Shown here: one piece after another, positions 7,943-17,418 of the stretch
How positions within the stretch are numbered: the stretch's first letter is position 1
Layout: each line of letters begins with the position of its first letter
Assembly: GCA_040756745.1 (NCBI GenBank)
Contig: JBFLYO010000033.1
Coordinates: 1 to 44,647, forward strand
DNA: 44,647 nt
Reading direction: 5' to 3'
From: JBFLYO01 sp040756745
Lineage (GTDB): Bacteria > Bacteroidota > Ignavibacteria > UBA10030 > UBA6906
Notes under the pieces: model-generated
Told to the model about the DNA's origin: nothing
What the model saw: the letters and a program-made list of their open reading frames with translations, nothing else
The model's database searches: none
Program-made: the position numbers and the translations under genes

Positions 7943-10375
7943 TCAATGCCACCTGGCGCTTTCGATGTTCCCGATTTCCCGCAGGAGGTCCTTCTTGGTG
8001 AATGCGGATTTGCTCATCAGGCCCGACACGTATGCGCCGAGCTGTTCCTGCGTCTCCGCATCGATGTCCATCGACGTGAGAATGATGATGGGGATCGCCC
8101 GCGTGGCGGGGATCTGTTTGAGTTGGTAGGCAACATTGAAGCCCGACGTCTCCGGCATGATGAGGTCGAGGATGATGAGGTCGGGCCGTTCGCGCGCGGC
8201 GATCTCGACCCCTTCCTTGCCGTGAAACGCTTTGAGCACGGTGTACCCTTCGTTCTCCAGGATAACCTGGATCAGGTCGACGGCGGTCCTGTCGTCGTCG
8301 ATGATCAACACCGACGGCGGCCGGCGGTCGCTGCGAGGGAGGATGTGCACGCGGTCGAGCGCCTGGATCAAGTCGTCCCGATTTACGGGTTTCACGAAGT
8401 AATCCACCGCGCCGAGACTGAATCCCAGGTTCTTCTCGTCCATGATGGACACGATCACCACCGGGATGTTCCGGCACAGCGGGTGGCGCTTGAGTTCCTT
8501 CAGCACCTGCCAGCCGTCTTTGACCGGCAGCATCAGGTCGAGCGTGATCACGTTGGGCCTGAGCCGCTTGGCCAGGTCAAGCGCGTCGGCACCATTCCGC
8601 GCAACCTCCACGCGGTAGCCCGCAGACTCGATGTACATGCGGAGGAGGTCCGCGGCATGAGCGGCGTCCTCAATGATCAGCGCCAGCGGTCGTTCGCCCG
8701 GATTCTGCGAGCGGTTCTCCCTCTGTAGCGTCTCCAGAAGCATGCCCGCCTGCACCATCCGCTCGGATGTGGCATCCACCATCAAAGGAATGCGGAACAG
8801 CATGGTGGTCCCCCGCCCGGGGTCGCTCTCCACGCGGATGGAGCCGCCGTGCAGCTCGACGAGCTTTTTGGTGATCGCCAACCCGAGGCCGATCCCCTCC
8901 CGGTTCATTCCCCTCCCGCTCGCCGCCTGACGGAACGGCCTGAACAACTCCGCACACTCCTCGGGGCGCATCCCGATACCTTCATCCGTGACCGAAAACT
9001 GCAGATCGTTGTCAATGCGCTCGGACCGGACCGAAACGCGCCCACCCGGATGGCTGAATTTGACCGCATTGGACACCAGGTTGATCAGGATCTGCTTGAA
9101 CCGGGTCTGGTCCACCACCAGCTCTTCGATGTCGGGCGCGAGTGCAAATTCCAGCCGGATCTCTTTTTCTGCTATCGCCGCGGCAAGCACGCGTCTGACG
9201 CTTTCCTCGAAATACGAAACGGGGTAACTGGCGACGTGCAATTCCATCTTCCCCGCCTCGATCTTCGACAGGTCCAGGATGTCGTTGATGATTTGCTGCA
9301 GATGACGTCCGCTCGTGTTGATATTCTTCAGGAAGTCCTGCACGGTGGCCTCCGGAAGCCCCTGCAACTGCTTGGCAAGGATATCGGAGAAGCCGATGAT
9401 GGAGTTCAGCGGAGAGCGGAGCTCATGACTGAAGGTAGCGAGGAATTTCTTGAGTGTGTCGCTGGCCTCGAGGGTCTTTTGTGTCTGCGCCTCGAGCGCA
9501 ATGTTCTTCATCCGGAGCTCATCCACAAGCCGCTTCCGACTCATGCCGCCGGCAAGATCGTGGGCGACGAGTGCGAGAAGGTCTGCTTCCGCCTGCATGA
9601 AGTCGCGTTCCTTGATGGAGAATAGCTCCAGGACACCCTGCAGTTCCCCCTGCACCATAAGCGGAACGATGGCCAGCGTCCTGAGCCGCGCCTCCTCGAT
9701 CTCCCGCAAAAACACGCTCCCGAGCGTTCCCTCGGTCAGCGCGTCAGTTAAGAGCGGCGCTCCGGTACTTGCAACGCGGGCAACAGCATGCGGCGCATCG
9801 GGAACAACCCTCTGGTGCACAATGTCCCCGGGGAAATCGACCTCCATCAGCGCCGGCGCGACGAGCCGGATTTCATTCCCCCGCGGATCGTACAGGTAGA
9901 TACTGACGAGTTGCGACGGAATATCAAACAGGAGCGCGATCTTCTCCGCCGCGCGCAAGCACAGCTCATCAAGATGCTGTGAAGTGTTGATGACCTGTGA
10001 AATCTCCATGAGGATCGCCTTGCGGTGTTCCTCCCGCTTCCGCTCGGTGATGTCCTGGAAGAAGACCGACAAACCCCCGGCTGCAGGGTAGATCCGGACA
10101 TCGTACCAGGCCTCGAATCGTTCGTCTTTGTATGCGGTCTCGATGCTCTGGAACGTCTGCGTCGCCATCGCCGACCGGTACTTCTCGCCAAGCGGGGCAC
10201 CTTCTGCGTTCGGGAAGATTTCGAACACGTGCTTCCCGAGCACTTCTTCCGCACTCAACCCGGTCCCCTCTGTGGCCGCCCGGTTCCAGTACGTGATACG
10301 GTATTCCTTGTCGAGTGCAAAGAAACCACCGCTGATGCTTTCAAGTATGCTTTCGTAGCGGGACTGCTCAGGCAT
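7943..10375 (-). CDS. Hybrid sensor histidine kinase (PAS-GAF-HisKA-HATPase-REC-REC)
   Basis: 810 residues without transmembrane segments, so a cytoplasmic sensor. Domains in order: PAS at about 5-115 (ALDKEYRITYWNRAATEGTG); GAF at about 125-285; HisKA with FSHELRSPLNSIIGFS, phosphoacceptor His near 316; HATPase with NLVSNAVKFS (N-box), DEGIGM and GIGLGLAITKKLVELHGG (G-boxes); receiver 1 at about 563-680 (Asp in ITLDLMLP, Lys in YFVKPV); and receiver 2 at about 690-805 (IIDDDRTA, Asp in IILDLIMP, Lys in GLMSKSAF). Both receivers keep the acidic pocket, acceptor Asp and Lys, so both look active. No DNA-binding output is present, so the phosphate must pass to another protein. The next gene is an orphan HisKA-type protein. 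The ATG is preceded by GGAG at five bases. The stimulus is unknown. Confidence 0.93.
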   Translation of the reverse strand: MPEQSRYESILESISGGFFALDKEYRITYWNRAATEGTGLSAEEVLGKHVFEIFPNAEGAPLGEKYRSAMATQTFQSIETAYKDERFEAWYDVRIYPAAGGLSVFFQDITERKREEHRKAILMEISQVINTSQHLDELCLRAAEKIALLFDIPSQLVSIYLYDPRGNEIRLVAPALMEVDFPGDIVHQRVVPDAPHAVARVASTGAPLLTDALTEGTLGSVFLREIEEARLRTLAIVPLMVQGELQGVLELFSIKERDFMQAEADLLALVAHDLAGGMSRKRLVDELRMKNIALEAQTQKTLEASDTLKKFLATFSHELRSPLNSIIGFSDILAKQLQGLPEATVQDFLKNINTSGRHLQQIINDILDLSKIEAGKMELHVASYPVSYFEESVRRVLAAAIAEKEIRLEFALAPDIEELVVDQTRFKQILINLVSNAVKFSHPGGRVSVRSERIDNDLQFSVTDEGIGMRPEECAELFRPFRQAASGRGMNREGIGLGLAITKKLVELHGGSIRVESDPGRGTTMLFRIPLMVDATSERMVQAGMLLETLQRENRSQNPGERPLALIIEDAAHAADLLRMYIESAGYRVEVARNGADALDLAKRLRPNVITLDLMLPVKDGWQVLKELKRHPLCRNIPVVIVSIMDEKNLGFSLGAVDYFVKPVNRDDLIQALDRVHILPRSDRRPPSVLIIDDDRTAVDLIQVILENEGYTVLKAFHGKEGVEIAARERPDLIILDLIMPETSGFNVAYQLKQIPATRAIPIIILTSMDIDAETQEQLGAYVSGLMSKSAFTKKDLLREIGNIESARWH

Positions 10376-10489
10376 AACTTCTCCGATTCAGAGAGACCAA
10401 AGCGAACATGCAGGGATTGGGATGCCCCTAAGTATGCAAAAATGGGGAGAAATGCAACTTCCTCTCGCCCAGAGGGTTAGAGGATTTTC

Positions 10490-10506
10490 CTCATTCAATG
10501 AATGAG
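10490..10506. repeat. Short inverted repeat CTCATTC-AAT-GAATGAG
   Basis: Seven-base perfect arms with a three-base loop in the 145-bp spacer between the addA stop (10521) and the hybrid kinase start (10375). No T-run follows on the minus strand, so it is not a standard terminator. It could be a small operator or an RNA hairpin. Nothing else clear was seen in this spacer. Confidence 0.35.
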
Positions 10507-10520
10507 ATGATCGGGGGAAT

Positions 10521-13500
10521 CTATTGGATTTGATGAAAAGGCATGTAACAGCGCGCCGGGGAGAACGGACATTCGCGGCATGAACCTGGTGATGGCGGGA
10601 ATTCCCCCCGTTTGATTCTCCCTATCGTGGCCGCAATGTACTCCTTCGTTTCGTTTAACTCACGCGCCCCGAGGATTTTTTCGAACGGAAGTTCGGGAAG
10701 ACTTGTGAAGAGGATACGCGTTCTGACGGAGTCAACGCTGAAAAGCCTCCGTACCATGACCCCGTAGAAGGTCAGCTGAGGCCAATAGCCCTCTGCACGA
10801 GAGCCTGCCAATTCCTCGGTGACGGAGTCGGTCTTGTAGTCGAGCACAGTCCACAGGCCTGCAGCGTCCCTGTAAAGTCGGTCGATCGTGCCGGTAATGA
10901 ATTCATCTCCGAGCGCCGCAGATATGGAGAACTCTGTCCGTGCTTCGGTACCGGCAAGGATTCCCTTCCAGGCCTCGGAGGAAAGGACAGCGCGCACGAG
11001 GCGGCTGACCTCGGCGCCGAGCGATGCGGCATGTTGCTCATCCGGGAGGAGGTCGCGGCTGATGATAGTGCGGACAGTCCGCTCGACGGCATCCCCATCC
11101 AGCACCAACTCCCCCGCTTTCTCCATGACTGCGTGGAAAATCCGTCCGCGAAGTTCCGCCGGCTGGTCACGGTCCAGAAGATCCTCTTCCCCCTCTGGTG
11201 CAAAGGGCCCGCGTCCCAGCGGATATCCCAGGACGTAACGGTAATAGTATGCCGCGGGGCACTCCGAGTACGTGCGGATCTTGCTGGCTGAAAAAATCTC
11301 GCCCCTTGCCTCGGACCGCAGAGGTGCAATCGCGATCCGCACCTCGCCGGCTTTCGCGGTCGCAGGGAGCGCGGGTGGCTCAGGCGCGAGAGAGCGGACG
11401 ATGCGCACACGGAGATCGTGCCGTTCGTCGGTGACGGAGGCGCTCTCTCCTGACTGCCGGTAGCGGGTAGTGATCGCGCCCCGCACAAGCTCGTCGGGAG
11501 TGCCGGCGAGTTCCGGAAACGCCTGACGGACCCAGGTGAACCAGGAATCCCTCCCTTTCTGTACGGCCGACGGATCACCGGAGAGAATCAGGACGTCCCT
11601 CGCCCTGGTGGCGGCAACGTACAGGATCCGTTGTTCCTCTTCCCTCTGGCGCATACGTTCGGACTGCCGCAGATATTCCGCAATCGGCGGAAGGGGGCCA
11701 TCGTTCGTGGACAGTCTGAACCCGACGCCGAGCGACTCGTCGATGAACGGTTCCTTCTCCGGCGGCGAAGCGGCGTGGATTCGGGGGAGGAGCACGACGG
11801 GGAATTCCAGCCCTTTGGCGGCATGGACCGTCATGATACGCACGGCATCCGCTTCCGCGTCGATCGACGCCTGCGCTTCTTTCGGGTCTTCCTCGATGAG
11901 GCGGCGGAGACGCGCCGCAAAGTCGGAAAGTCCGGTGTAGCCCTGTGCCTCGAACCCTCGCGCCATCGTGACCAGCTTTTGCAGATTGGCGATGGCCTGT
12001 GGTCCGCGCGAGGTCGCGGAGAGCACGCCGGCGACATGCGTTCTGCGGATGATCCTGGTCAGCAACTCCGCCACAGGAAGGCGCACGCCGACCGACAGAT
12101 CCTCAGTAAGGAACCCGAGGGCACGGCTCAGCGCAGGTACCGCGCCGACGAGCGGAGCTCCAGAGGAGATGGCATTCCAGAGGGACCCCCGCGTCCGCCC
12201 CCGGGCGATCCGGAAGAGGTCGGCATCAGACACCGTGAAAAACGGGGAGCGGAGGATTCCCGCAAGGGCAAGGTCATCATCAGGATTGAGGAGGAACCGA
12301 AGGTAGTTAAAGACATCATAGACGTCCTGCGTCTGGTAGAAGCCGACGCCTCCGCTCACCTGGAAGGGGATACCGTTCCGGAGGAACGCATGCTCGAATT
12401 CCTCAAGTCCCGTTCGCGCACGCAGGAGCACGGCAATGTCACGAAACGCAACCGGGCGGGGCTGCTCCGTCTCGTCAAACACCCGCGTCCCGTCGCGTCG
12501 TAGCGCCAGAATTCTCCGTGCCAGCAGCTCCGGCTCATTCAACGGCTCGCCCGCCCCCCCTCCTGCCAGAAGCACCTCAACGGAGCCGGGAGCATCATTC
12601 ACCCGTGCCACCACAAGCGGTTCATAACTGCCGCCGTTCCCCCTTTCACCTCTCCAGAGGGGAGAGAACAGCGCATTCACGAAAGCGGCAATGTCCCGGA
12701 GTGGGCGGAAGCTTTCGGCAAGCGACTGCGCAGAGTCCCCTCCGGACACGTTGGCAATCGTGCTCCGGGTCCGGTCGAACACGCGCACATCGGCGTCCCG
12801 GAATCTGTAGATCGACTGTTTGGGGTCGCCGACGATAAAGAGATTGCCCGAGTCGAGGTTTTGCAGGAGAGGGAGCAGTATCTCAAGCTGGAGGGTATTC
12901 GTATCCTGGTACTCATCGACCATGACGTAACGGAAGCGGCGGGAGAGTGCAGCCCGGACCCCTTCGTTCTTTAATAGCTCACGCATCACGATCTGAAGAT
13001 CTTCAAAATCCATGCGGGCGTCATCGGCCTTGGCCGCCGCGTAGCGCCCCAGTGCGTTGTGCGCCGCTGCGAGGAGGGTCCTCGAAGCGCGGAGCAGAGC
13101 AGGATGAGTGTCTCTTCCGACCCCTTCGGCGACGTAGGCCGTAAGAGGGTCGAGAAGTCGGCGACGCCAGTGGACCCGCGCGAGAGCAGCCATCACCTCG
13201 GGGGCCGGTTCCCCGTTTCCGAAAAAGGACTTGCGAGGCTTTCCCTCCCTGGTAAACATGGCATGCATCAGCTGTATACACGCCGTCGCACGCTCCTGCA
13301 CCGACCCTTTGCCTTCCAGGACCGCAACCAGGGGTTGCACCTCCCCTTTCCCCCTGTCCGATGCTGCTGCGATAATAATTCCAAGATTTGAGAGGAGTTG
13401 CTCCGCGCTCATCTCGCGGGCACACGCAGTTGTCAATTCATCGTCCCACAGCCGGAGCACTTCCTCGTCCGTCCGGCGATACAGTCCTTCTGCGCCGTCG

Positions 13501-14057
13501 AGCCGTTCGAGCAGATCCCTTCGTTCGATGAGTCGGGTGAGCGCCCGCAGCGCCCGTTCCCTCCCAAGCCGGCGAAGGAGGTCAAGCAGATCCCTGCGCG
13601 AAGGATCGTCCCGCTCTTTCCTGAGGACCTCCTGGAGGGCCCCCGCTATTGCGGCGCGGATCGCCTCCTGGCTGTCGACCTCCTCCATGACCGTGAAGGC
13701 GGCATCCACGCCAGCTTCGACAGGGAATTCTCTGAGGATCCGCGCACAGAACGAGTGGATGGTGCCTACGAAGGCGATGGGAAGCGCATCACGGAGGGTT
13801 TCCCAAGCCTCGAGGGCGGCGGGGTCTGTTGCTGCGGCGATTTCATCCTCCACCCTGCCTGCAATCCTGCGCCGGAGTTCGCCTGCGGCCTTCTCCGTAT
13901 ACGTCAGCGCTACCACCTTGTCGGGAGCAAGCCCGCGGGCGACGATACCGACATATCGCTCCACGAGCACGCGCGTCTTGCCGGACCCCGCATTGGCGGT
14001 CAGGGCAATGTGGCGGGCGGCATCAAGTGCGCGACGTTGTGCGGGGGTGAGCTGCAT
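10521..14057 (-). CDS. addA: ATP-dependent helicase/nuclease subunit A (AddA)
   Basis: 1178 residues. UvrD/Rep superfamily 1 helicase motifs: ANAGSGKT (21-28, Walker A), YTEKAAGELRRRI (Ia), MVDEYQDTN (about 379-387, Walker B), GDPKQSIYRFRDAD (III), IMTVHAAKGLEFPVVLLP (V) and LYVAATRARDVL (VI). The C-terminus is a PD-(D/E)XK nuclease with GTIDRLY and LDYKTD (about 1072). With AddB it processes double-strand breaks for RecA-dependent recombination. An unusual point is four cysteines arranged as an Fe-S staple around the nuclease (about 933, 1160, 1163, 1170; YSECP and CRECPFSPARC), which in well-studied AddAB enzymes is described for AddB. It lies 23 bp after purC and is separated from addB by about 3.5 kb. 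No good ribosome binding site precedes the ATG. Confidence 0.93.
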   Translation of the reverse strand: MQLTPAQRRALDAARHIALTANAGSGKTRVLVERYVGIVARGLAPDKVVALTYTEKAAGELRRRIAGRVEDEIAAATDPAALEAWETLRDALPIAFVGTIHSFCARILREFPVEAGVDAAFTVMEEVDSQEAIRAAIAGALQEVLRKERDDPSRRDLLDLLRRLGRERALRALTRLIERRDLLERLDGAEGLYRRTDEEVLRLWDDELTTACAREMSAEQLLSNLGIIIAAASDRGKGEVQPLVAVLEGKGSVQERATACIQLMHAMFTREGKPRKSFFGNGEPAPEVMAALARVHWRRRLLDPLTAYVAEGVGRDTHPALLRASRTLLAAAHNALGRYAAAKADDARMDFEDLQIVMRELLKNEGVRAALSRRFRYVMVDEYQDTNTLQLEILLPLLQNLDSGNLFIVGDPKQSIYRFRDADVRVFDRTRSTIANVSGGDSAQSLAESFRPLRDIAAFVNALFSPLWRGERGNGGSYEPLVVARVNDAPGSVEVLLAGGGAGEPLNEPELLARRILALRRDGTRVFDETEQPRPVAFRDIAVLLRARTGLEEFEHAFLRNGIPFQVSGGVGFYQTQDVYDVFNYLRFLLNPDDDLALAGILRSPFFTVSDADLFRIARGRTRGSLWNAISSGAPLVGAVPALSRALGFLTEDLSVGVRLPVAELLTRIIRRTHVAGVLSATSRGPQAIANLQKLVTMARGFEAQGYTGLSDFAARLRRLIEEDPKEAQASIDAEADAVRIMTVHAAKGLEFPVVLLPRIHAASPPEKEPFIDESLGVGFRLSTNDGPLPPIAEYLRQSERMRQREEEQRILYVAATRARDVLILSGDPSAVQKGRDSWFTWVRQAFPELAGTPDELVRGAITTRYRQSGESASVTDERHDLRVRIVRSLAPEPPALPATAKAGEVRIAIAPLRSEARGEIFSASKIRTYSECPAAYYYRYVLGYPLGRGPFAPEGEEDLLDRDQPAELRGRIFHAVMEKAGELVLDGDAVERTVRTIISRDLLPDEQHAASLGAEVSRLVRAVLSSEAWKGILAGTEARTEFSISAALGDEFITGTIDRLYRDAAGLWTVLDYKTDSVTEELAGSRAEGYWPQLTFYGVMVRRLFSVDSVRTRILFTSLPELPFEKILGARELNETKEYIAATIGRIKRGEFPPSPGSCRECPFSPARCYMPFHQIQ

Positions 14058-14080
14058 GGGTGGGGACGGGCGCCCACACG

Positions 14081-14980
14081 CTAGGCAAGCTGCGTGCCGG
14101 TCAGCAGGCGGAGGGCGTCCTCGTATTTGCGTGAAGTTGTCCGGATGACCTCCTCCGGAAGCTGCGGTGCGGGGGGCTTCTTGTCCCAGCGGATGGAGAG
14201 CAAATAGTCGCGCACGAATTGCTTGTCGAAACTCGGCTGAGCACCGCCAGGGGCATACCGGTCCTTCGGCCAGAAACGGGAAGAATCGGGCGTTAACGCT
14301 TCGTCGATCCAGACCACTTCACCTGTTTCGTCGATGCCGAATTCAAACTTTGTGTCGGCGATGATGATGTCCCGCGACAGCGCGTAGGCAGCTCCTTGCG
14401 TATAGATCGACAGCGTCAGGTCTCTGATGCGCCCGGCGGTGTGCATGCCTACGAGACGGACCACCTCGTCGAACGTGATGTTCTCGTCGTGCGTGCCGAT
14501 CTCGGCCTTTGTCGTCGGCGTGAACAGGGGCGCAGGCAGCTTGTCCGATTCACGGAGGCCGGGAGGGAGCGGGATTCCACAGATCTGCGACGAGCGCTGG
14601 TACTCCGCCCACCCGCTGCCCGACAGATAGCCACGGACGACGCATTCGACGGGGAGCGGACGAGTCTTGCGGACCAGCATGCTGCGTCCGGCGAAGACTT
14701 CCGGAAGGGCGCGGAAGCGTTCAGGGAAGTCGCCGATGTCGGTACTGATCACATGGTGCGGTACCAGAGGGGCGAGGTGCCTGAACCAGAAGGCGCTGAT
14801 CTGCGTGAGCACTTTTCCCTTGTTGGGGATCCCGTCCGGGAGGATCACATCGAACGCGGAGATTCTGTCCGTGGCGGCGATCAGGAGTCTGTCGCCAAGA
14901 TCGTAGATGTCGCGCACCTTCCCGCGCTTGGACGGAACGAGTCCTGCGCGGTCCGTGCTCACCACGACGGTATCGGGCAT
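14081..14980 (-). CDS. purC: Phosphoribosylaminoimidazole-succinocarboxamide synthase
   Basis: 299 residues of the long bacterial/yeast-type SAICAR synthetase, which joins CAIR and aspartate with ATP in purine biosynthesis. Recognisable blocks are KRGKVRDIYDLGDRLLIAAT near the start, DRISAFDVILPDGIPNKGKV, VVRGYLSGSGWAEY, IADTKFEFG and LTPDSSRFWPKDRYAPG. The ATG at 14980 (MPDTVVVS) has AGGTGG upstream and gives the normal family N-terminus; the frame is open a further 25 codons without family similarity. No other purine gene is adjacent. addA follows 23 bp later, so the two probably form one transcript. Confidence 0.97.
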   Translation of the reverse strand: MPDTVVVSTDRAGLVPSKRGKVRDIYDLGDRLLIAATDRISAFDVILPDGIPNKGKVLTQISAFWFRHLAPLVPHHVISTDIGDFPERFRALPEVFAGRSMLVRKTRPLPVECVVRGYLSGSGWAEYQRSSQICGIPLPPGLRESDKLPAPLFTPTTKAEIGTHDENITFDEVVRLVGMHTAGRIRDLTLSIYTQGAAYALSRDIIIADTKFEFGIDETGEVVWIDEALTPDSSRFWPKDRYAPGGAQPSFDKQFVRDYLLSIRWDKKPPAPQLPEEVIRTTSRKYEDALRLLTGTQLA

Positions 14981-15053
14981 GGGGATCCACCTCAGATGGG
15001 ATGGGGTACACCTGCCGTAAGAAAACGAATTGCCGGCGCGAAAACAAGAAGTC

Positions 15054-15087
15054 AAAAAAAACGCACCGGAGAAAAGCTCCGGTGCGT
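15054..15087 (-). terminator. Intrinsic terminator after the 133-residue unknown gene
   Basis: An 11-bp perfect stem (ACGCACCGGAG at 15061-15071 with CTCCGGTGCGT at 15077-15087) closes a five-base loop. On the minus strand it is followed at once by seven T (A-run at 15054-15060). This is a textbook Rho-independent terminator, 25 bp past the stop at 15113, and it separates that gene from purC. Confidence 0.88.
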
Positions 15088-15112
15088 GGTGGGTGTGGCG
15101 TCTCCGTGATGG

Positions 15113-15514
15113 TCAGGACTCGATGGGAACGCCGAGAATATCCTCGATGGACCCGCGAACGAGTGCGCGCTGCGGGGGGGTCCCCGACGTCGGCCGGCTG
15201 ACCGTGCCGAGCTTCAACCCCTTCCATTCGGACTCGATTTTGCCGCGCACGATCTCCTGGACGGCTCTCTGCACGTTCTTCGACTGAAGTTTCCCGCGCT
15301 TGCCGTGATCAATAAAGACATCCACTTCAATTCTGGCATGCGACACGCGCTTGGGGACGATCAAATAGCTCAACGCTTCCGCTTTCCTCCACTGATAGAC
15401 GCCCTGGGCCGCGCTGAAGGTTGATGGGACGTTCCTATAGCTCTTGTCGTCTGCTGACGGAACAAAGGTGACAGTGACCCTGTCGTACTTGTGGGTCTGG
15501 CGGGAGGTGAGCAT
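15113..15514 (-). CDS. Unknown 133-residue protein
   Basis: No family recognised. The protein is basic and probably cytoplasmic, with no signal peptide or membrane segment. The middle reads as alternating strands (YLIVPKRV, ARIEVDVFID), followed by a helix NVQRAVQEIVRGKIESEW. It looks like one compact alpha/beta domain and has a loop rich in Pro, Thr and Gly near the end. The start ATG has CAGGAG nine bases upstream. It is monocistronic: an intrinsic terminator follows, and a separate promoter and a leader hairpin precede it. Its real gene status is supported by these signals more than by similarity. Confidence 0.68.
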   Translation of the reverse strand: MLTSRQTHKYDRVTVTFVPSADDKSYRNVPSTFSAAQGVYQWRKAEALSYLIVPKRVSHARIEVDVFIDHGKRGKLQSKNVQRAVQEIVRGKIESEWKGLKLGTVSRPTSGTPPQRALVRGSIEDILGVPIES

Positions 15515-15548
15515 GCAGATGGTCTCCTGGGGTTTTGTTTTGCCTCGA

Positions 15549-15569
15549 TCGCGCCGGTCTGCGGCGCGA
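15549..15569 (-). promoter_or_regulatory. Leader hairpin upstream of the 133-residue gene
   Basis: TCGCGCCG and CGGCGCGA form an eight-base perfect stem with a GTCTG loop (plus-strand reading). It lies between the candidate promoter and the ribosome binding site, so it would be part of the 5' untranslated RNA. No T-run follows, so it is not a normal terminator. Confidence 0.45.
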
Positions 15570-15583
15570 CATGAGGAAGGGCT

Positions 15584-15611
15584 CGGATAGGGATGCGACT
15601 CTTATTGTCAA
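15584..15611 (-). promoter_or_regulatory. Candidate promoter for the 133-residue gene
   Basis: On the minus strand a perfect TTGACA (15611-15606) is followed after 16 bases by TATCCG (15589-15584). The -35 box is excellent but the -10 box matches only at TAT. It lies in the 202-bp spacer after aat. Confidence 0.42.
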
Positions 15612-15716
15612 AATGTAACGCAGAAATGGTGCTGAAAAGTGTGTCCTACCTCACGCGTCAAATCACAGCCAGGGAAATTGCGGTGGAGTAACGTCAATGA
15701 AATCAATGGATTGCGA

Positions 15717-16325
15717 TTAATCGATGAACTTCACAGGCAGGCGAATTGCCGAGGAGAGGAATTCGAGGTATTTGGAGCGGGGGATTTCAACCGCCCCGAA
15801 CTGTTTGACATGGTCGTTGATGATCTGCGAGTCGAGGAGGCGAAACCCCCGGTCGCGCAGGCGCTCCGCCAGTCGGACGAGAGCAAGTTTTGACGCATTG
15901 CTTTCGCGGCTGAACATGGATTCACCGAAGAAGGCTCCCCCGATCGCGAGCCCATACAGACCGCCGATCAGGGTATCGCCGCGCCAGGTTTCGACGGAGT
16001 GGGCGATCCCTCGCCGGTGGAGTTCCGTGTAGACCCTGATGATGTTGTCGGAGATCCACGTTTCCATTCCTTCTCCCCGTTCGGCGCACGCACGGATCAC
16101 GCTGTCGAACGCACTGTTAATCGTGCAATGCCAATCCGCCCTGGCCATCACGCGCCGGAAACTTCGAGGGACATTGAAGGCATTGATCGGGATGATCGCA
16201 CGGGGGTCGGGCGAAAACCACGAGATTGGACCCGTGCGCGATTCCGCCATGGGAAAGAATCCGTTCCTGTACGCTGCGAGCACAAGCTTCGCGTCAAAGC
16301 GTTGCGATGCCCGCTTTCGCTCCAT
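15717..16325 (-). CDS. aat: Leucyl/phenylalanyl-tRNA-protein transferase
   Basis: 202 residues, the usual Aat length. The signatures are present: FFPMAES, ISWFSPDPRAIIP, HSVETWRGDTLIGGLYGLAI, GESMFSRESNASKLAL and HVKQFGAVEIPRSKYL. Aat transfers Leu or Phe from aminoacyl-tRNA to N-terminal Lys or Arg of proteins and so creates N-degrons for ClpS and ClpAP. A ClpC unfoldase is encoded in the same window but no clpS is seen. I chose the ATG at 16325 because AAGGAG lies five bases upstream; an ATG 30 bases earlier in frame has no such site. It follows the quinone oxidoreductase gene by 67 bp. Confidence 0.96.
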   Translation of the reverse strand: MERKRASQRFDAKLVLAAYRNGFFPMAESRTGPISWFSPDPRAIIPINAFNVPRSFRRVMARADWHCTINSAFDSVIRACAERGEGMETWISDNIIRVYTELHRRGIAHSVETWRGDTLIGGLYGLAIGGAFFGESMFSRESNASKLALVRLAERLRDRGFRLLDSQIINDHVKQFGAVEIPRSKYLEFLSSAIRLPVKFID

Positions 16326-16392
16326 GCCCACTCCTTTTAGTGCCGGCCTGATCAATGGATGTCATGCAGTCGGGTCAACGCGTCTGGTCTCC

Positions 16393-17418
16393 TCAATCGG
16401 CGAGGCTGACAACGACTTTCCCCACCGACTGACGCGTCTGGAGAAACGTGTGTGCCTCGACGATCTCGTCGAAGGGAAAGACCTTGCCGATCACGGGCTT
16501 CAGGGACCCTTCCTCGAAATAGCCGATGATCTCGTGTGCCGCCTCGGTGAAGTATCCCACTTTCCCTGTGAGCGTTCCGAGGTTGAACCCCATGATCCCC
16601 TTGTTGGCGGCCATCAGTGAAGGGGGAAACACCGGCCGCATCATGGAGAACGCGGCCGCCGCGCGCAGCCGGTTCATCGCCCCTTTGCCCGTCACCGATG
16701 AGACGCCAAACAGAATGTACCGTCCCATTTGCGCCAGCAGCTGCCAGCTCTTCTTGTATACCTCTCCTCCGACGGAATCCATCACGACATCGACGCCGGC
16801 GGAGCCGGTAATCCGGTTGATTTCCTCTGCGAAGTCCTTTTCGCGATAATTGATGCCGTGGTCCGCGCCATACCGGACGGCCAGTGCTACCTTTTCATCG
16901 GTTCCGGCGGTGGCAAAGATCTCAGCTCCGATACGTTTCGCGATCTGGATCGAGGCCAACCCGACTCCCCCGGCCGCAGCGTGGATCAGGACCCGTTCTC
17001 CTTTGCGGAGACAGGCGAGCCGCACGAGTCCGTGGTACGCGCTCATGCCGGTGGCAAGGAACGCCGCCGCCTCATCATACGCCATGGCCGCGGGAATCGG
17101 TGTGGTGTAGCGAGCGTCCAGCGCGACATACTCCGCATGACTCCCCCATCGTGAGTACCCCATCACGCGTTCGCGCCCGTTGAACTTCCTGACGTCGGGA
17201 GCAACCGCCGCGATGTCACCCGAGAACTCCAGCCCGGGCACGAAAGGTGGCTGCGGCGTATTGGGATACACGCCGAGCCGGCCGAACACATCTGCAAAGT
17301 TAAGCCCGATGGCGCGGACGCGCACCAGGACCTGCCCCGGACCGGGGGTTGGGACGGGGATGTCCCTCAGCTCCATGACCTCGGGGCCGCCGTACCGCGT
17401 GACGACTGCCGCCTTCAT
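16393..17418 (-). CDS. Medium-chain quinone oxidoreductase-like protein (zinc-free MDR)
   Basis: 341 residues of the medium-chain dehydrogenase/reductase superfamily, quinone reductase/VAT-1 branch. The GroES-like N-terminal domain has GLNFADVFGRLGVYP and the nucleotide-binding domain has VLIHAAAGGVGLASIQIAK, the AAxGGVG motif of NADPH:quinone oxidoreductases. The catalytic zinc Cys/His set of alcohol dehydrogenases is absent. It is likely an NADPH-dependent reduction of a quinone or enone; the substrate is unknown. The start overlaps the stop of the 64-residue gene by ATGA (17415-17418). It is therefore the third gene of an addB operon, a surprising partner for a recombination enzyme. Confidence 0.9.
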   Translation of the reverse strand: MKAAVVTRYGGPEVMELRDIPVPTPGPGQVLVRVRAIGLNFADVFGRLGVYPNTPQPPFVPGLEFSGDIAAVAPDVRKFNGRERVMGYSRWGSHAEYVALDARYTTPIPAAMAYDEAAAFLATGMSAYHGLVRLACLRKGERVLIHAAAGGVGLASIQIAKRIGAEIFATAGTDEKVALAVRYGADHGINYREKDFAEEINRITGSAGVDVVMDSVGGEVYKKSWQLLAQMGRYILFGVSSVTGKGAMNRLRAAAAFSMMRPVFPPSLMAANKGIMGFNLGTLTGKVGYFTEAAHEIIGYFEEGSLKPVIGKVFPFDEIVEAHTFLQTRQSVGKVVVSLAD

